Assembly: GCA_036245805.1 (NCBI GenBank)
Contig: BTRK01000004.1
Location: forward strand, 48,424,690-48,488,689
Length of the DNA: 64,000 nucleotides
DNA from: Pristionchus mayeri
Taxonomy: Eukaryota; Nematoda; Chromadorea; Rhabditida; Neodiplogasteridae
Direction of reading: 5' to 3'
The position numbers were made by a program, and so were the translations under genes. Positions 28,538 through 39,678 of the stretch are shown here, piece by piece. How positions within the stretch are numbered: position 1 is the first letter of the stretch; every line of letters begins with the position of its first letter. Below the pieces are notes generated by a model. That model saw only the letters and a program-made list of their open reading frames with translations, made no database searches and was not told the origin of the DNA.

Positions 28538-30810
28538 ATGGCGGTCCCTGTGGACGCGGAGGATGTTTCTAGCCTCAGTGGTTAGTCTCTTCGTGTATTA
28601 CTCACTATACTATTACTGCTTTAATAAGCTGTTTCTAACAATATCTCAGTTAGCTGTGTTATGCGGTGGTACACTCGGGTCTAGCTTCTGTTTCCGACTA
28701 CAATTGGAAAGCATAACCAGCCGTATTCTTTTCCAGAAGTGCTTTACAAGTCGCTACGAAGCACATCTCGATCAATCATACGATGGCTCCTCAAGTGTTC
28801 CAACGTCTCACCTCCTCCCACGTACGATACTGTTGGATTTTCTAGTATCTCCTCTCCCGAGAAAAACGTTACAATTTCCGAAATTGTTCAGATAGAATTC
28901 AGGGAAAGGGATGAAATGTTGCAGTCGTGCTTCCGACCTGGTGAAGGTGCTCGAACAGGCGAATTTGACTGACGTGGTCGTCCATCCCACAGACCATACT
29001 CCCTTCTACGTGTCCATCAGTATCTTCGTGCTGGTGAGTGTCTGTGGTGCATGTGAAAGGAGGAAGACATTTCATAATTTCACCCCATTTGATTACAGGT
29101 CTCTTTCGTGCTTTTCTACGTGCTCTTGGTGGCCTACTCGTGGTTTTCATCAATGTGGGCCTCGCTGCGGACCACGAAGGAGCCCAACGATCCTGTCAGT
29201 TATCACGTTTTGTTTAATGATATTTGTCTTATGTATTTTTTATTATAATTTATGAATTAAAAATAAATTATAATTGTAGTCGACTCTGCCTGAAATGCAG
29301 CCTGATCAGATCGGATTCGAGGAGCGACCGCCTAAGTTCAAAGTCAAGATGACTCAGCCTGGTCAGTATTAGGGGGGGGGGTCACAAAACTAGAGAAAAT
29401 GCATTTTTTCAGTGCACGTGCATCTGGTAGAGTCTACGAAGAAGCGTTCAGAGGCGGCGTCGAAGCCTAAAGGAGGATCGGTAAGGCATAGGATGGACAG
29501 TTATTAAGAGCTCTCAATATGAAGCCTGTTCAATAATTTGGGATATTTGTACTTGGTGGGGGAGAGGCGGTTGACCGCTGTTTGCAATGATTCCATCGAC
29601 GATGTTTCCCATTTACAGATACGTGAAAATTCCGCCAGAGGTAAAGTAGAGTCGATCGTGGAGGTTCCCATACAGACGACGCCGCACACTAAGCTGCCGC
29701 CAGGAAGTGTGGAGAAGGTGGGCGATATCACTGAGGGCAAGAAGGGGAGGGGGAGCAAGAAAAGGGAGTTATCTTGTTCTGTGTCTGTAGAAGTCCCTCA
29801 TACGATACAGTGTAAGAATACGAGTCACAGAACATCATCTTCAATATAAACAAGTCACTGCTCTGGCCCCGGTGTTACAGATCGATGAAAAAAATATCAA
29901 TATGCTTCAGATGTTGGATCGCGATACGATTACACTGGCGCCAACGCAGAGCTCGCAGTCGCTCAAAAGTAGCACTGCTAGTGGGAAGACGGTGGAAATT
30001 CCCGCTTCGACGACTACTGAGAGCAGTGCATCTGGCGGAGTGGCACCTAAGAGAGAAGCTGCTGGCAGAGGAGGAGATGGAGATGGTGCATACGGTAAGT
30101 GATCAGCAGTGAGGGATCGGGATGTGGTATGACTACAGACTGCGAGAGTGATCGATCGAGCAGCAACCACAGCATCTACTTGGAGGAGGTAAAAGAAGTA
30201 GAAATAAATATGCTAGAAAATTAATAATTTTTAAACTATTTGTTAAGCTTGCTCGCTCTCCTACTGCTGCAGAGCAAAAGGCGCTCAGTCTGATCTTCGG
30301 CGATTCGGATGAGGAAGAGAGTGAGAAGACGAGGTTCAATTAGCAGTTGACTGATTTAACGGCAATAATGTATTCAGTGTGCTGAGAAGACGCAAGCCGC
30401 AGTTGAAAGACTTCCTGAGAACACCACCACTTGCTAAGAGGTGAGCTCGACACCTCATTTTAAATACATTACATTTAATAATCTATTATTCGTATTACAG
30501 TCACTCTCTCTTTGCAGTACTCCTCGTCCCAGTCGGCAGACAACAGAAGTGAGCTTCCGTGAGCAGAGTGAGTACGAGTGAGTGAAGGATGGGGAGTAGT
30601 CATCTGTTCTCTCTAATCTTATGGCTCACTTGTTCTACATTGCATGTGAAAGATGGTGTGGTATTGATAAGATTAGAAATTAAATGGATGGAACACATTT
30701 TTTTCAGATTGAGCTTGGGTGCAAGATACGGAGCTGGCGCCGAGACTGCAACACCTCCGGCTACCACGGGCGCGTCTCTTTCGTCCAAGGTATTGATCGG
30801 TCTTGCTTGA
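28538..30810 (+). CDS. Single-pass membrane protein with acidic Ser/Thr-rich tail, unrecognised
   Basis: Thirteen exons join in phase from ATG 28538 (MAVPVDAEDVSSLS) to TGA 30810: 28538-28580, 28737-28821, 28925-29033, 29099-29194, 29280-29361, 29413-29480, 29619-29717, 29881-30094, 30139-30188, 30275-30333, 30378-30440, 30518-30577, 30708-30810; 376 residues. One strong hydrophobic span (FYVSISIFVLVSFVLFYVLL, roughly residues 70-95) follows a short N-terminal domain with DLVKVLEQANLTDVVV. The remaining 280 residues look disordered: Thr/Ser-rich (TTTESSASGG), acidic (GDSDEEESEK) and basic (VLRRRKPQLKDF). No family recognised. It is packed 175 bp after TRM10 and 163 bp before the CBM48 gene, which suggests an operon. 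The acceptor at 30275 (CAGAG) is the weakest choice. Confidence 0.75.
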
Positions 30811-30973
30811 GATAATGAACAGATTGTGACTCTATGAAAGTATCGGATGAACTTGTGTACCGCGTGCATGCTGCAATGTTCTCACGCTATATTCCATTGT
30901 TTGTGTGCCGGATAGAGTTGAATTATGTGAATGAGATCGATATTGCCTTGAGAAGTACACGCCGTGCTCGAAG

Positions 30974-31812
30974 ATGTCCTCTTTGACTGCGACGACGGCA
31001 AGTGACGCCGTTGCCGGCGCTTCGCCCGAGAACCTCCAGCATCCGACGATTGGTGAGAATCAAACGGGAATCGTGAAATATCCGATATTGCCCTTGGCTA
31101 AAACTTAGCGTAGTGAGATATCACTCGAATGAAGTGGTGTGGTTGGGCTGGTTGTAATATGTAGAGATGGGGATGGATCAGGGATGATGATATCTGAATT
31201 GGCAGGCTTGCTCCCTCTGGTGGCCGAGTGTGCGGTGCGTGCCGGCTGCAGAGAGTGCCAACTGCAAGTGAGGGTCACGCAAGGAAGCTATGCCGACATC
31301 TTAATGATGATTGCATTGATAAGTATATTCTTCAGCCCCTTCACGTGGTCGTGCTGCGCTGGTCAGATGCGAACTCGAAGACGGTACATTTCTCATCGCT
31401 AAGATCGTGTTGTGATTTATTTATTTGTTCTGCTTAGGTGTTCATCACGGGCTCGTTCGTCAACTGGAATAGCAAGATTCCGATGCACAGAGATCGGTGC
31501 GTTTCCCATTTCGCGTTTTGTTTGTATGAGTGAGCGGAATACGTTTTAGCAGTTTTAATTTATTTAAACTTAAAATGTGATACTTTCAGAGTCGGCTGGG
31601 TTGTGGAGTTGCGCCTGCCGCGCGGCCACCACGAGTATCGTTTCATCGTTGACGGTAAGAGGGATGAGATATGAGAAGAGGCATTGCCTAAAGTGAGTAC
31701 GATGGTTGATTATCGTGTTGCAGGCAAATGGCAGCTTGATCGTGGTCGTCTGGGCACCATCCACTCGGCACAGCAGAAGGGCATCACTAACCACATTGTT
31801 CACGTGAACTGA
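30974..31812 (+). CDS. Small CBM48 / AMPK-beta-like glycogen-binding-fold protein
   Basis: Six exons (30974-31052, 31206-31267, 31336-31383, 31438-31496, 31590-31654, 31724-31812) encode 133 residues. The C-terminal 80 are a CBM48 fold as in AMPK beta: HVVVLRWSDANSKTVFITGSF, VNWNSKIPMHRDR, VVELRLPRGHHEYRFIVDGKW. The N-terminal part (LLPLVAECAVRAGC) is helical and unassigned. The AMPK-beta C-terminal gamma-binding domain is missing, so this is not a complete AMPK beta subunit. It may be a stand-alone carbohydrate-binding or scaffold protein. Both tryptophans expected of the carbohydrate face (FVNWNSK and DGKWQL) are present. It sits last in the TRM10 - membrane protein - CBM48 row. Confidence 0.88.
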
Positions 31813-32088
31813 TGCACTCTGATCTACCCTGACCCCAGTCTGCAATTTGTTGTCGTAGTATGTGATCCGCATCTTTTCTTCTGAGAAATTGACTTGTATT
31901 TGTAAACAGATAAAGAGTTCTATGTAACCAGTCAGTTGATCCGAACTCTTGACCGGTTCACAACCATGTCTCATACTTTATCGGAATGAAGGTGTCATTT
32001 TCTATAATGTGTTTATTACTTAAAATAAATATGATATTTGGTAGTAGACATCCAGCGCTACTCTGCGCGGAGGGAAGGTTCATGATAA

Positions 32089-32750
32089 TCAAACAGGCTC
32101 TGTCTGATTGACGTTCATTCGAATAGCTTGAGCGAGAGATGGTGGCAGGGTCCCGGTATTCGACATGTACTCTTGCAAAGCAGCCATCGCTTGCTTCTGC
32201 ATGAAAGTCAAGTGATCATCTAGCGGATTAACCCTGATATTCACCTGAAAGGGAGCGATGTTCTCGTGAATAGGATTTTCAATGTGAGCTACGAACTCGG
32301 TTCTATTGGGCATCATCTGATCGCAGATGGAGCAGTGATATGGCCCTGAAGTCGAGCGATAGGCCAAACAATTATTTAGTTTCTAGATGTTAAATATGAT
32401 GTAAGAATTGCTCAACGGCTGTTCCGTGTGTCCAACTGTGGATGAGTGAAATGAATGTGTCGGGAAACAATAGGAGACAGTGGGAGCATGACTGAAAAGA
32501 GAATAATTAGGATCTCGTATCACATATTGGTATGACTAAATGCATAATCAATGGACATCGTGATTCGGGTTGCGGGTTTTCTCGTTGACAAACATGACGA
32601 GGCGCTCTTTCTCCAATTCATTCGCAGATAATTGGGATCTGAAAAACGTATTTGAACTCATCAGACAATTTGCCCGCTACCTTAGACAAGGTGGATTTTC
32701 CCGTCGATCAGCAGTTGAGGCCTTAAGCGTTTTGTTTACACTTATTCTAG
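32089..32750 (-). CDS. U1-type C2H2 zinc-finger protein (5' end incomplete)
   Basis: Three exons (-) keep phase: about 32681-32750 (partial), 32557-32638 and 32089-32382 (stop at 32089). The middle exon is a charged helix (ANELEKERLVMFVNEKTRNP). The last exon holds a single finger YHCSICDQMMPNRTEFVAHIENPIHE, of the form C-x2-C-x12-H-x5-H with the wide His spacing of U1C/matrin-type RNA-binding fingers. A helical tail follows (DHLTFMQKQAMAALQEYM). I could not place the start codon. A role in RNA binding is inferred from the finger class only. Confidence 0.6.
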
Positions 32751-32839
32751 AAACATTCTTCAGCCTACATTGCTGGACGGTGTGTAGGGATGGGAGGGAT
32801 GGCGGGTTATTCCGATAGGAGATTGTTTTCCTCCTGTAG

Positions 32840-33872
32840 GTAGTCCGCCCGTGCAGCGTGAAGGTGTAGAACGCTTACGACGGTGTAATGTGAGAGAGGA
32901 CTGATTTACCGAAAATAGAGTATTTTTAAGAATCTAAGAATATTCTAGCTGTTTGACACAATGTGTTATTACTAAACTACTAAATACCTGAGTAGTAATC
33001 GGAGGATTGTATTGTAAATTAGGTGAATTTCGTGATTTCATTAAAGAATGTCGATTATATCTGGTCCTGGAAGTAGGGGATGAAGAGAGAGTGATATGGT
33101 TGTTGAGCGAAATGAAAGAAATTACTGAAGAATGAATGTGGAGGGATAGAAAGACGGGGATTAGTAAAAGGAAGCAATCACTCAGAGACTTTGAAGGGAG
33201 GGAAAGGGGGACTGTTCATTCACACTTTGCTCATTCTCCTCCTCTGCTCATCTGCTTCCCCTTTGAAGTGTACCTTCTAGTCAGACTAAGAATGGATACA
33301 GAATGTGAAAGAAAGCTACCAGATGTGAAGTGTTCTACTTTGGGCTCTCCTGCAGAAGCTCAGATCGGGGTAACAATAGTGGTTAAAGGTATCGGGAGTA
33401 GAGCCCAAGTAGGTAAGCCATATCCTTAGACTGCAGAAACCTGAGGCATACTAAAGAAAGTTTTAGCCTAAATGCTCAATATTGTCGCTATATAGCGTAC
33501 TTTCAAGCGCCTGCTGGAATGATCCCTAACCTCAAATAGCGTCAGTTCGCGGCTTCCCCCCGCTTGTAGGCTAAACAACACGACAATACAAGTATGTCTA
33601 AGGGTTCGGCAGTCTCAAGGTACGACTTATCTGACTGGGGTCTACTCCTAACACCGCTATTGTTACCCCGATCTGGGCTTCTGCAGGAGTGCCCTACTTT
33701 GTTAGGCACTAGTAGCTATACGGTAGAATATAATGGAACGGCGGAAGAATAAGTGAGAAGAAAATAGTTGTAGATCAACGTACCGGAAGCTCTTATATTG
33801 TTTGGTAATTTTTGTTTCGGTTATGGTGAAAATTTCTTAATTGTTCTTTTCTCTCAAATTGAGTTTCCAGGA
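32840..33872. other. Spacer containing a palindromic element
   Basis: No gene is supported between the zinc-finger gene and eri-1. Most of the right half is the inverted repeat listed separately; the remainder is unremarkable. A good acceptor (gagtttccag) at 33870 directly precedes the eri-1 ATG and may be a spliced-leader site. Confidence 0.4.
33336..33702. repeat. Foldback element upstream of eri-1
   Basis: Left arm (from about 33336) and right arm (to about 33702) are inverted copies of about 140-170 bp sharing CTCCTGCAGAAGC and GATCGGGGTAACAATAG, with scattered mismatches. The loop spans about 33490-33560. No ORF; probably a non-autonomous DNA element. Target duplication not resolved. 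Confidence 0.7.
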
Positions 33873-36800
33873 ATGACGCTGGATTCCGGTGAAGAAGTAT
33901 CCCCTCTTGCTAAAATGAACCCGAGGGACGAAGAGCTATTAATCAATTATTATGACAAGCTGCTGAAGATTAGTGATGAAGTGGAACAAGAAATTGTGAC
34001 TGGAAGCCGGAAGGAGGAAGATGGTATGGAGTGGAAAAAACGAACATTTTAATACGCAGTTGTTACTATCTCTAGTAATATTTATCTGAATTCATTATTG
34101 GCGTTGAAATCTCTGTTGGATTGGGGCTACCGTGATCACGAATTCCTGATATATGTATGTACGTTTGTTGCAGGTCGCCGCATTCAGAAACCTGCCGAAA
34201 ACACACTGGATACTGTGCTAGGCAGTGATCGAGATAAGGGGATCGACCCGAAGAAGGTGAGACGCGAATGGAATATTTCATCTTCAAAAAGTACTCCTTT
34301 AGAAAAGAAAAAAAATTGAAATGATTCAGGTTGAGCGTCTTTTCCGTCGTATCAACGAGATGACTGCGGTCGAGATGAGGACTGAGCTGAAGGAGATCCA
34401 CAAAAGTCCCCAGTGAGACAAAAATACAGTTCCCCCTCGGTCATCACCGAGCTCCCCCTGATACTAGGTCGGAATATTGAATTTGATTGAATATCGAAAA
34501 AATCTGGATAATCCTTGTGAGTTATTGGCTCAATTTTAATTACAATTTGATAATTGTCGATCCATTCACTATAATAGCCCTTCTATATAGCTGGATTCTC
34601 CCATGAGTGGATATGATTCGCGGAGTGGAAAGTTTAGCGATTGAGATGTGGATGCATTTTTTACAGTTTCCGACAACTGATTGCTAATGTCTGTTTTTTT
34701 AGCGGTACGACGAAGGAGCTCAGGTTTCGACTCCGGCAGTTCTACCGAAAGGAATTCGCTCTTCTTGGCCAAAAGAGAGACGAAACTCGATCCAAAATGA
34801 AGAACAGGAGGAGATTCAGATATCTAGTTGTTCGTATTTCACTCTTTTAACGTTTAGTGATAGCGATTCTGGAAGCGTATTCAATGAGAAAATGAAAATC
34901 AGAACGAGACCTTACATGAACAATCAGGCTATCGATATCGAAGCGACATGCGAAGCTGAGACGAACGACATCAATTATCAACATGAGACCATCGAATTGC
35001 CTGCTGTCTTAGTAGACTGCAACACGTTCACTATTGTAAGTTACAAGGTTCAGATTCAGATCACGAGTTCGTTGCGCAATTTAGACTGCTCAAACGAGAT
35101 GTTATTTAATCCGAGTGGAGATGATTAAGCGTTCATTCATCAGATCGATAAGTTTCGTACGTACGTCCGTCCGGAGATCAATCCGCAGATATCAGCTTTC
35201 TGCACCAAACTCACCCGTAAGTTGATATAGAGTGAGAGAGGTGTCAATTCGTGGTTCTCTGAACTATTTAATAAGCTTGCAGATATAACGCAGGCGGACG
35301 TGAATGCGGCGCCTTTCTTCCCAGAGGCCTGGGCGAGATTAATGGAATGGATGAGCAGACACGGGATGATGGGCGATGATAAGGATGCATCATTCGCCAT
35401 CGTTACTGACGGGTGAGATATATAACGGAGGGGTGAGGAGGAATTAGCATAGAATTATTCCACTTTTCTGCTTGAAAAATAGTATAGCATATGTTCACAG
35501 ACGCTCGCCAATTGTAGGCCTAACGATGTACAGCATTTCCTTCAACGGAGCTTCCTCCAAGTGAGTAGTTGCTTTTCGATGAGAGAAATTGCAATGTTCG
35601 GTAAACACGTCTCACCTAACTATTAGTGTTCATTTTAGTACAATATGACAATCCCACACGAGTTCCGACACTTCGTCAACGTGAAGAGGATTTTCGAGAA
35701 TCAAGGAAAAGAGTACAGACTGACCACCAAGGGAGACGGGGTGAGAATAATTCATGCGATCTTCACGGCATCGTTTTCTTAGAAATACTTATGTTATTTT
35801 GGAACATCCTTGTCTATTGTTTACTCATATTCAGTCGATCCCGTCCCACCAACTCAATCTTCAGTGACTCTGAAAATGGGCTGTTTTCAAAATCGGAAAA
35901 AGTCCTATTTTAGCTACTTTACTACAATATGTATAAAGAAATTAATATCATCCCTGCTTAATTTTCTACAATTTAAAATTAGGTATGATTTCAGAGGACA
36001 AGTATCTCAAAAATGTGCGAGAAGCTCGGTATAGAGATGGAGGGAACGGCGCATGAAGGTAAATACACATTTACTAGGCACAAATAATCTTAAATGGATG
36101 AAAATATTACTATAATTTCCATAAATTGAAAATTTCTCAGAAATTGGTGAAACTTTACAGGCATCATGGACGCAATCAACGTAGCTAAGATAGCTTGTGC
36201 ACTCGTAGTTCAGAAGAAGACTATTCTTTATGTGAGTTGATTTACAACTCGAATTTTTTCAACATCAAAACAATTGTGAATTAACATTCTTGTCAGATTA
36301 ATCAGCGCATTGTGAGAAAGCGCAATGTACCGCTCTGTTTACCCGAACCTGCTGATGAGGCTGAAATTGTAAGAGGTTTTCGCAATTGAGTTTCAGCAAT
36401 TTATTTGCCTTTACTTATGAAAGTAATTTATTGTCTATAGAGAACGCTGAACGAGCAGCTTTCCAATCGTAGAGGGCATCAGATTCCGAATAGTTCGAAT
36501 GCTGCAGCCAACCGATTACCATTTGCAGTATGTGCATCATCAGTGAAATTATATTCATATCTCACAATATCTTAGTTTTATCTTTGGACCTTCATTTTAT
36601 AATTACTTAAACTTACCCAACAAGGACGAAATTAACCCATTATTTTTTGTCCTCCATCGAATAGCCGATGGTTGAATTAGTATAAAATGAATATACAAAA
36701 ATGCTAAAAATCAATAATAGCCTTAAGAGAAAGCCGGAAATGATCCGCGCTCTCTAACTTTTGCATACTCTCTCGTGCACGCGACGGGATCAGGGTGAGA

Positions 36801-36918
36801 GCAGGGTTTCGTCCTTGTTGGGTAACTTTAAACAAGGAATTTGCAGTTGAGGAACGTGTCGGAAGAGGAGTTCAACACGGAGGCTTACTGGGATTGCGAT
36901 TCCTGTGACGAAAGGTAG
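33873..36918 (+). CDS. eri-1: ERI-1 / 3'hExo, SAP-domain DEDDh 3'-5' exoribonuclease
   Basis: Exonuclease that trims 5.8S rRNA and histone-mRNA 3' ends and, in C. elegans, limits RNAi and takes part in 26G siRNA pathways. Fourteen exons (33873-34023, 34174-34256, 34330-34412, 34703-34826, 34889-35035, 35144-35216, 35283-35412, 35518-35560, 35639-35740, 35995-36058, 36161-36231, 36297-36368, 36441-36527, 36847-36918), 433 residues. SAP domain: DPKKVERLFRRINEMTAVE, then RTELKEIHKS. Nuclease: AIDIEATCE (Asp, Glu), ETIELPAVLVD, FRTYVRPEINPQISAFCTKL, TDGPNDVQHFLQ (Asp), AHEGIMDAINVAKIA (His, Asp); all DEDDh residues are present. A short tail ends YWDCDSCDER. The start of exon 5 is the least certain: its acceptor is weak, and the stronger TTTAG upstream would not keep frame. 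Confidence 0.93.
36607..36831. mobile_element. TTAA-flanked short MITE, copy B (eri-1 intron 13)
   Basis: Element 36611-36827 (217 bp) is flanked by TTAA on both sides, with inverted ends ACTTACCCAACAAGGACGAA / AGTTACCCAACAAGGACGAA (19 of 20 on the reverse strand). It shares the AGTT..CCAACA terminus with the copy at 13714-13857. Confidence 0.7.
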
Positions 36919-37889
36919 ACCTGGAATAGGATATTTATTGCGTTATCTCTCGAATCTGGCTATTGATCATTAATTGTGTCCAATTTCTTAGAAATCCATT
37001 CCAAATGTTTAATTGTGTAATCAATAAAATTTTGTGATCAACTGAATGCACATACATATTCTTACTCCACTGAAAAGCAACGGGAAAGATCACATCAGAT
37101 TGGAGTACCTAACCTTAAGCAGCCAAATCAATGACTGTCAAGCGAAAAAGTCAAGCGAAAAAATAAAACAATATATCAATAGTATTCAATGGTGCAATCC
37201 AAAAATAAACTCACATTTCTCTAAAAATTTTAGTTCACAGCTGTCATATTTTTCTTTGTTTGGCGCATACTTCTAAGTTTTGATTCTAGATCGATATAAA
37301 TTTTGTGCAGCAATTTCTGTGATTATGAAAATCGATATACACTATCCCTTGGCGAAAAGTACGGTATTTTCATTAACCTACAGTATCTAGTGACAACATG
37401 TTGCATGTACTCTAGATTTGTAATTTTTCTATCTTATGATTTCTCCCAAATTTCGACTCAACAGTTACTTTTATCATAACTATAAATAGAGGTCAAAACT
37501 AGAACACTGTACCTCGATACACTTTAGACATATTATGCTATTTAAACTTTTAAAAAATTATTTCAATAACGCACAGTGAATCTTTCTCTATGATTTTTTT
37601 TCATTTTTGTGTATTTTGTTCATTGTAGCATGCACTACACGTTTACCAAAAAATAGAGATGCATCTTCAAATAATAAATTAATCCTCAACCTTCACTGTT
37701 TTGAATTCCCGCAACTGAAGAGAGATTTACCACAAAATATTGCCTTTCACCGGACGGCCAATTTAATTTCCCGGTTCGGTTCTATTTTGTTTCTAGCGAC
37801 CACCAAACCGGGAAGTCCTATTTAAAGACCGGGAAAAAGATGGTGAGCGAGTGTCTTTAAAATGGAGTGTTTTCCCAATGCGCTAAATC
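36919..37889. other. AT-rich spacer after eri-1
   Basis: No coding or RNA gene supported; AT-rich with AATAAA-like signals just after the eri-1 stop (aataaaat near 37023). It ends where the second LTR element starts. Confidence 0.4.
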
Positions 37890-38322
37890 TGTAAACGGTG
37901 GGTAGAATTAGAGCACCAAGAAAGAAGATTTAATAAGAAGAAAGAAGATTGTTGAAGTGATTTGAAGAATCACTCATTTCCCTATTCCCCTTTCCCCACT
38001 TCCACTAATCCCCTCATCTTCTCACCCCTCTCGCAGGCAAATTGAAGATAATCCAATTAGTTTTCCCCTATAAATACCCCGTTCCCCTTCTCCAAATCAG
38101 TCCCTCGGATGGATAAACTGTGAAGTGAAACTCTTTTTGAGCGTATCACAGTGAATCTTATATCTGACACTCACTTGCCGGGGAAATCTAGCTTGTACAT
38201 GGGGGCCGAACCGTGTCGTGCTCAGTAACCAAGTCTACCGTACCCCGAGTGGTCGAGATTGGTTCTGTGGACCGTAGTGTGGGAGCATCCTAACGCTGGG
38301 CTCATCCGCTGATTGTCATACT

Positions 38323-38610
38323 GTAGTGAGTGCGAGATCCTAACACTGGCTCGACTGCTGACAGTTCTGAAGCGAGGTGTGAATTGTGAGATCAGAGTAC
38401 TGTAGATCAAGGAACGATCGATTGAGTACTGATCATTGAGTATTTGATAGGGTGTACTGTAGATCAAGGAGTGATCGATTGAGAACTGAGTAGAGTAGAC
38501 GCCGTTGGATGCAGAGCCGTGATACTGTAGTGAGTACGAGATCCTACCACTGACAGTACTGTACCGAGTAGTGAATTGTGAAAAAAGATTACTGTAGCTG
38601 AGAAGGGTAG
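38323..38610 (+). repeat. Tandem duplications in the LTR-element leader
   Basis: The unit actgtagatcaagga.cgatcgattgag occurs near 38399 and 38456. A larger unit beginning gtagtgagt.cgagatccta occurs near 38324 and 38527, each copy followed by a gtgaattgtga segment. The function is unknown. Confidence 0.6.
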
Positions 38611-38849
38611 TGAGACCCAGGAGTGAACGTGTTGGTGCTGTGTGTACCAGGGATACCGTAGTCGTAGTAGCCAGTACCGCGTGGGGACTGAGCCTGATTA
38701 CGGTAGGTGATAAACGTGCTGTAGATTCTCGAGTGAGCGAGATATTTAAGTGTGATCGAGGAGGTGTTGTAGGCTCAGGTGTGGTCGAGTGTACTGTAGA
38801 TAGATTACGATCGATAAGTGATTTAACTCATGAGACAAGTGCATCTAAA

Positions 38850-39488
38850 ATGAAGGTGAATGATGAAAGAGACGAGATCAAGGATGCGATGAAACGATTG
38901 ACAAAGATACAGTCTCAGTACAGAGAAGATATTTTGGAGTGGGCTGACAGTAGCGAGATCTCTGCGAAAGAGAGAACCGACCTGCTCGAGATCTTGGACC
39001 GCCACGAGAAGAGAATTGAAGATGAAATGAATCGAATGGAGACTTGTTTACGAGAGATGGAAATTAAAATTGAGAGTCGAAAGGATGCAAATTGTTGCCA
39101 GAGTGCGAAATTGAATGGAATACGTTTCGAGAGAAAGACAAATGCGCTGCGATTGGTGGATGAGGATGCCAATCAATGTCTGAAGAAGATTGACAGATCG
39201 TTGCGAGAAAATACAGAGCAAGTGACTCTGAACAATACTGTCCAGTGTGTGAACCAGAGTGGTAAAAATGGTACGGTCTACCAGATATCGATTCAGTTGG
39301 GAGCGCGCGATGTGAGAATTGTCCAGCAGGGCCTGGATCATAATAAACATTGGGAGACGAATGATCGCCCATCCCCTCTGAGAGACCCTGATAAGAATGT
39401 GGTGGAGGTTAATCGAATGGCTAATAATGAATGCCAACGATTGTTGAAGAGTCGCGAGGGCTCGACTTCCCAGAGGTGGAGGATGTAA
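38850..39488 (+). CDS. Gag-like coiled-coil ORF of the LTR element
   Basis: Intronless frame of 212 codons from ATG 38850 (the frame stays open upstream to about 38610). The stop TAA is formed by the first bases of the right LTR. The protein is highly charged, with long helices rich in Glu/Lys/Arg (RDEIKDAMKRLTKIQSQYRE, RHEKRIEDEMNRMET) and then a less regular C-terminus. No zinc knuckle, protease or RT motif. Position between LTRs and the lack of introns in an intron-rich genome support a retroelement gag-like product; that role is inference. Confidence 0.6.
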   Translation: MKVNDERDEIKDAMKRLTKIQSQYREDILEWADSSEISAKERTDLLEILDRHEKRIEDEMNRMETCLREMEIKIESRKDANCCQSAKLNGIRFERKTNALRLVDEDANQCLKKIDRSLRENTEQVTLNNTVQCVNQSGKNGTVYQISIQLGARDVRIVQQGLDHNKHWETNDRPSPLRDPDKNVVEVNRMANNECQRLLKSREGSTSQRWRM

Positions 39489-39678
39489 ACGGTGGGTAGA
39501 ATTAGAGCACCAAGAAAGAAGATTTAATAAGAAGAAAGAAGATTGTTGAAGTGATTTGAAGAATCACTCATTTCCCTATTCCCCTTTCCCCACTTCCACT
39601 AATCCCCTCATCTTCGCACCCCTCTCGCAGGCAAATTGAAGATAATCCAATTAGTTTTCCCCTATAAATACCCCGTTC

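Larger units (their letters stand above)
37890..39678 (+). mobile_element. LTR-type element with gag-like ORF, 3' LTR truncated
   Basis: A 195-bp direct repeat, 37890-38084 and 39484-39678, is identical at all but one position; both copies begin TGTAAACGGTGGG and contain a TATAAATA box (38070-38077 in the left copy). Between them lie a leader with internal tandem duplications and one open frame reaching exactly into the right repeat. After 39678 the similarity stops abruptly, so the right LTR is probably cut short and the left LTR may run further than 195 bp. There is no reverse transcriptase or integrase, so it is a non-autonomous or deleted element. Near-identical repeats suggest recent activity. 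Confidence 0.75.
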
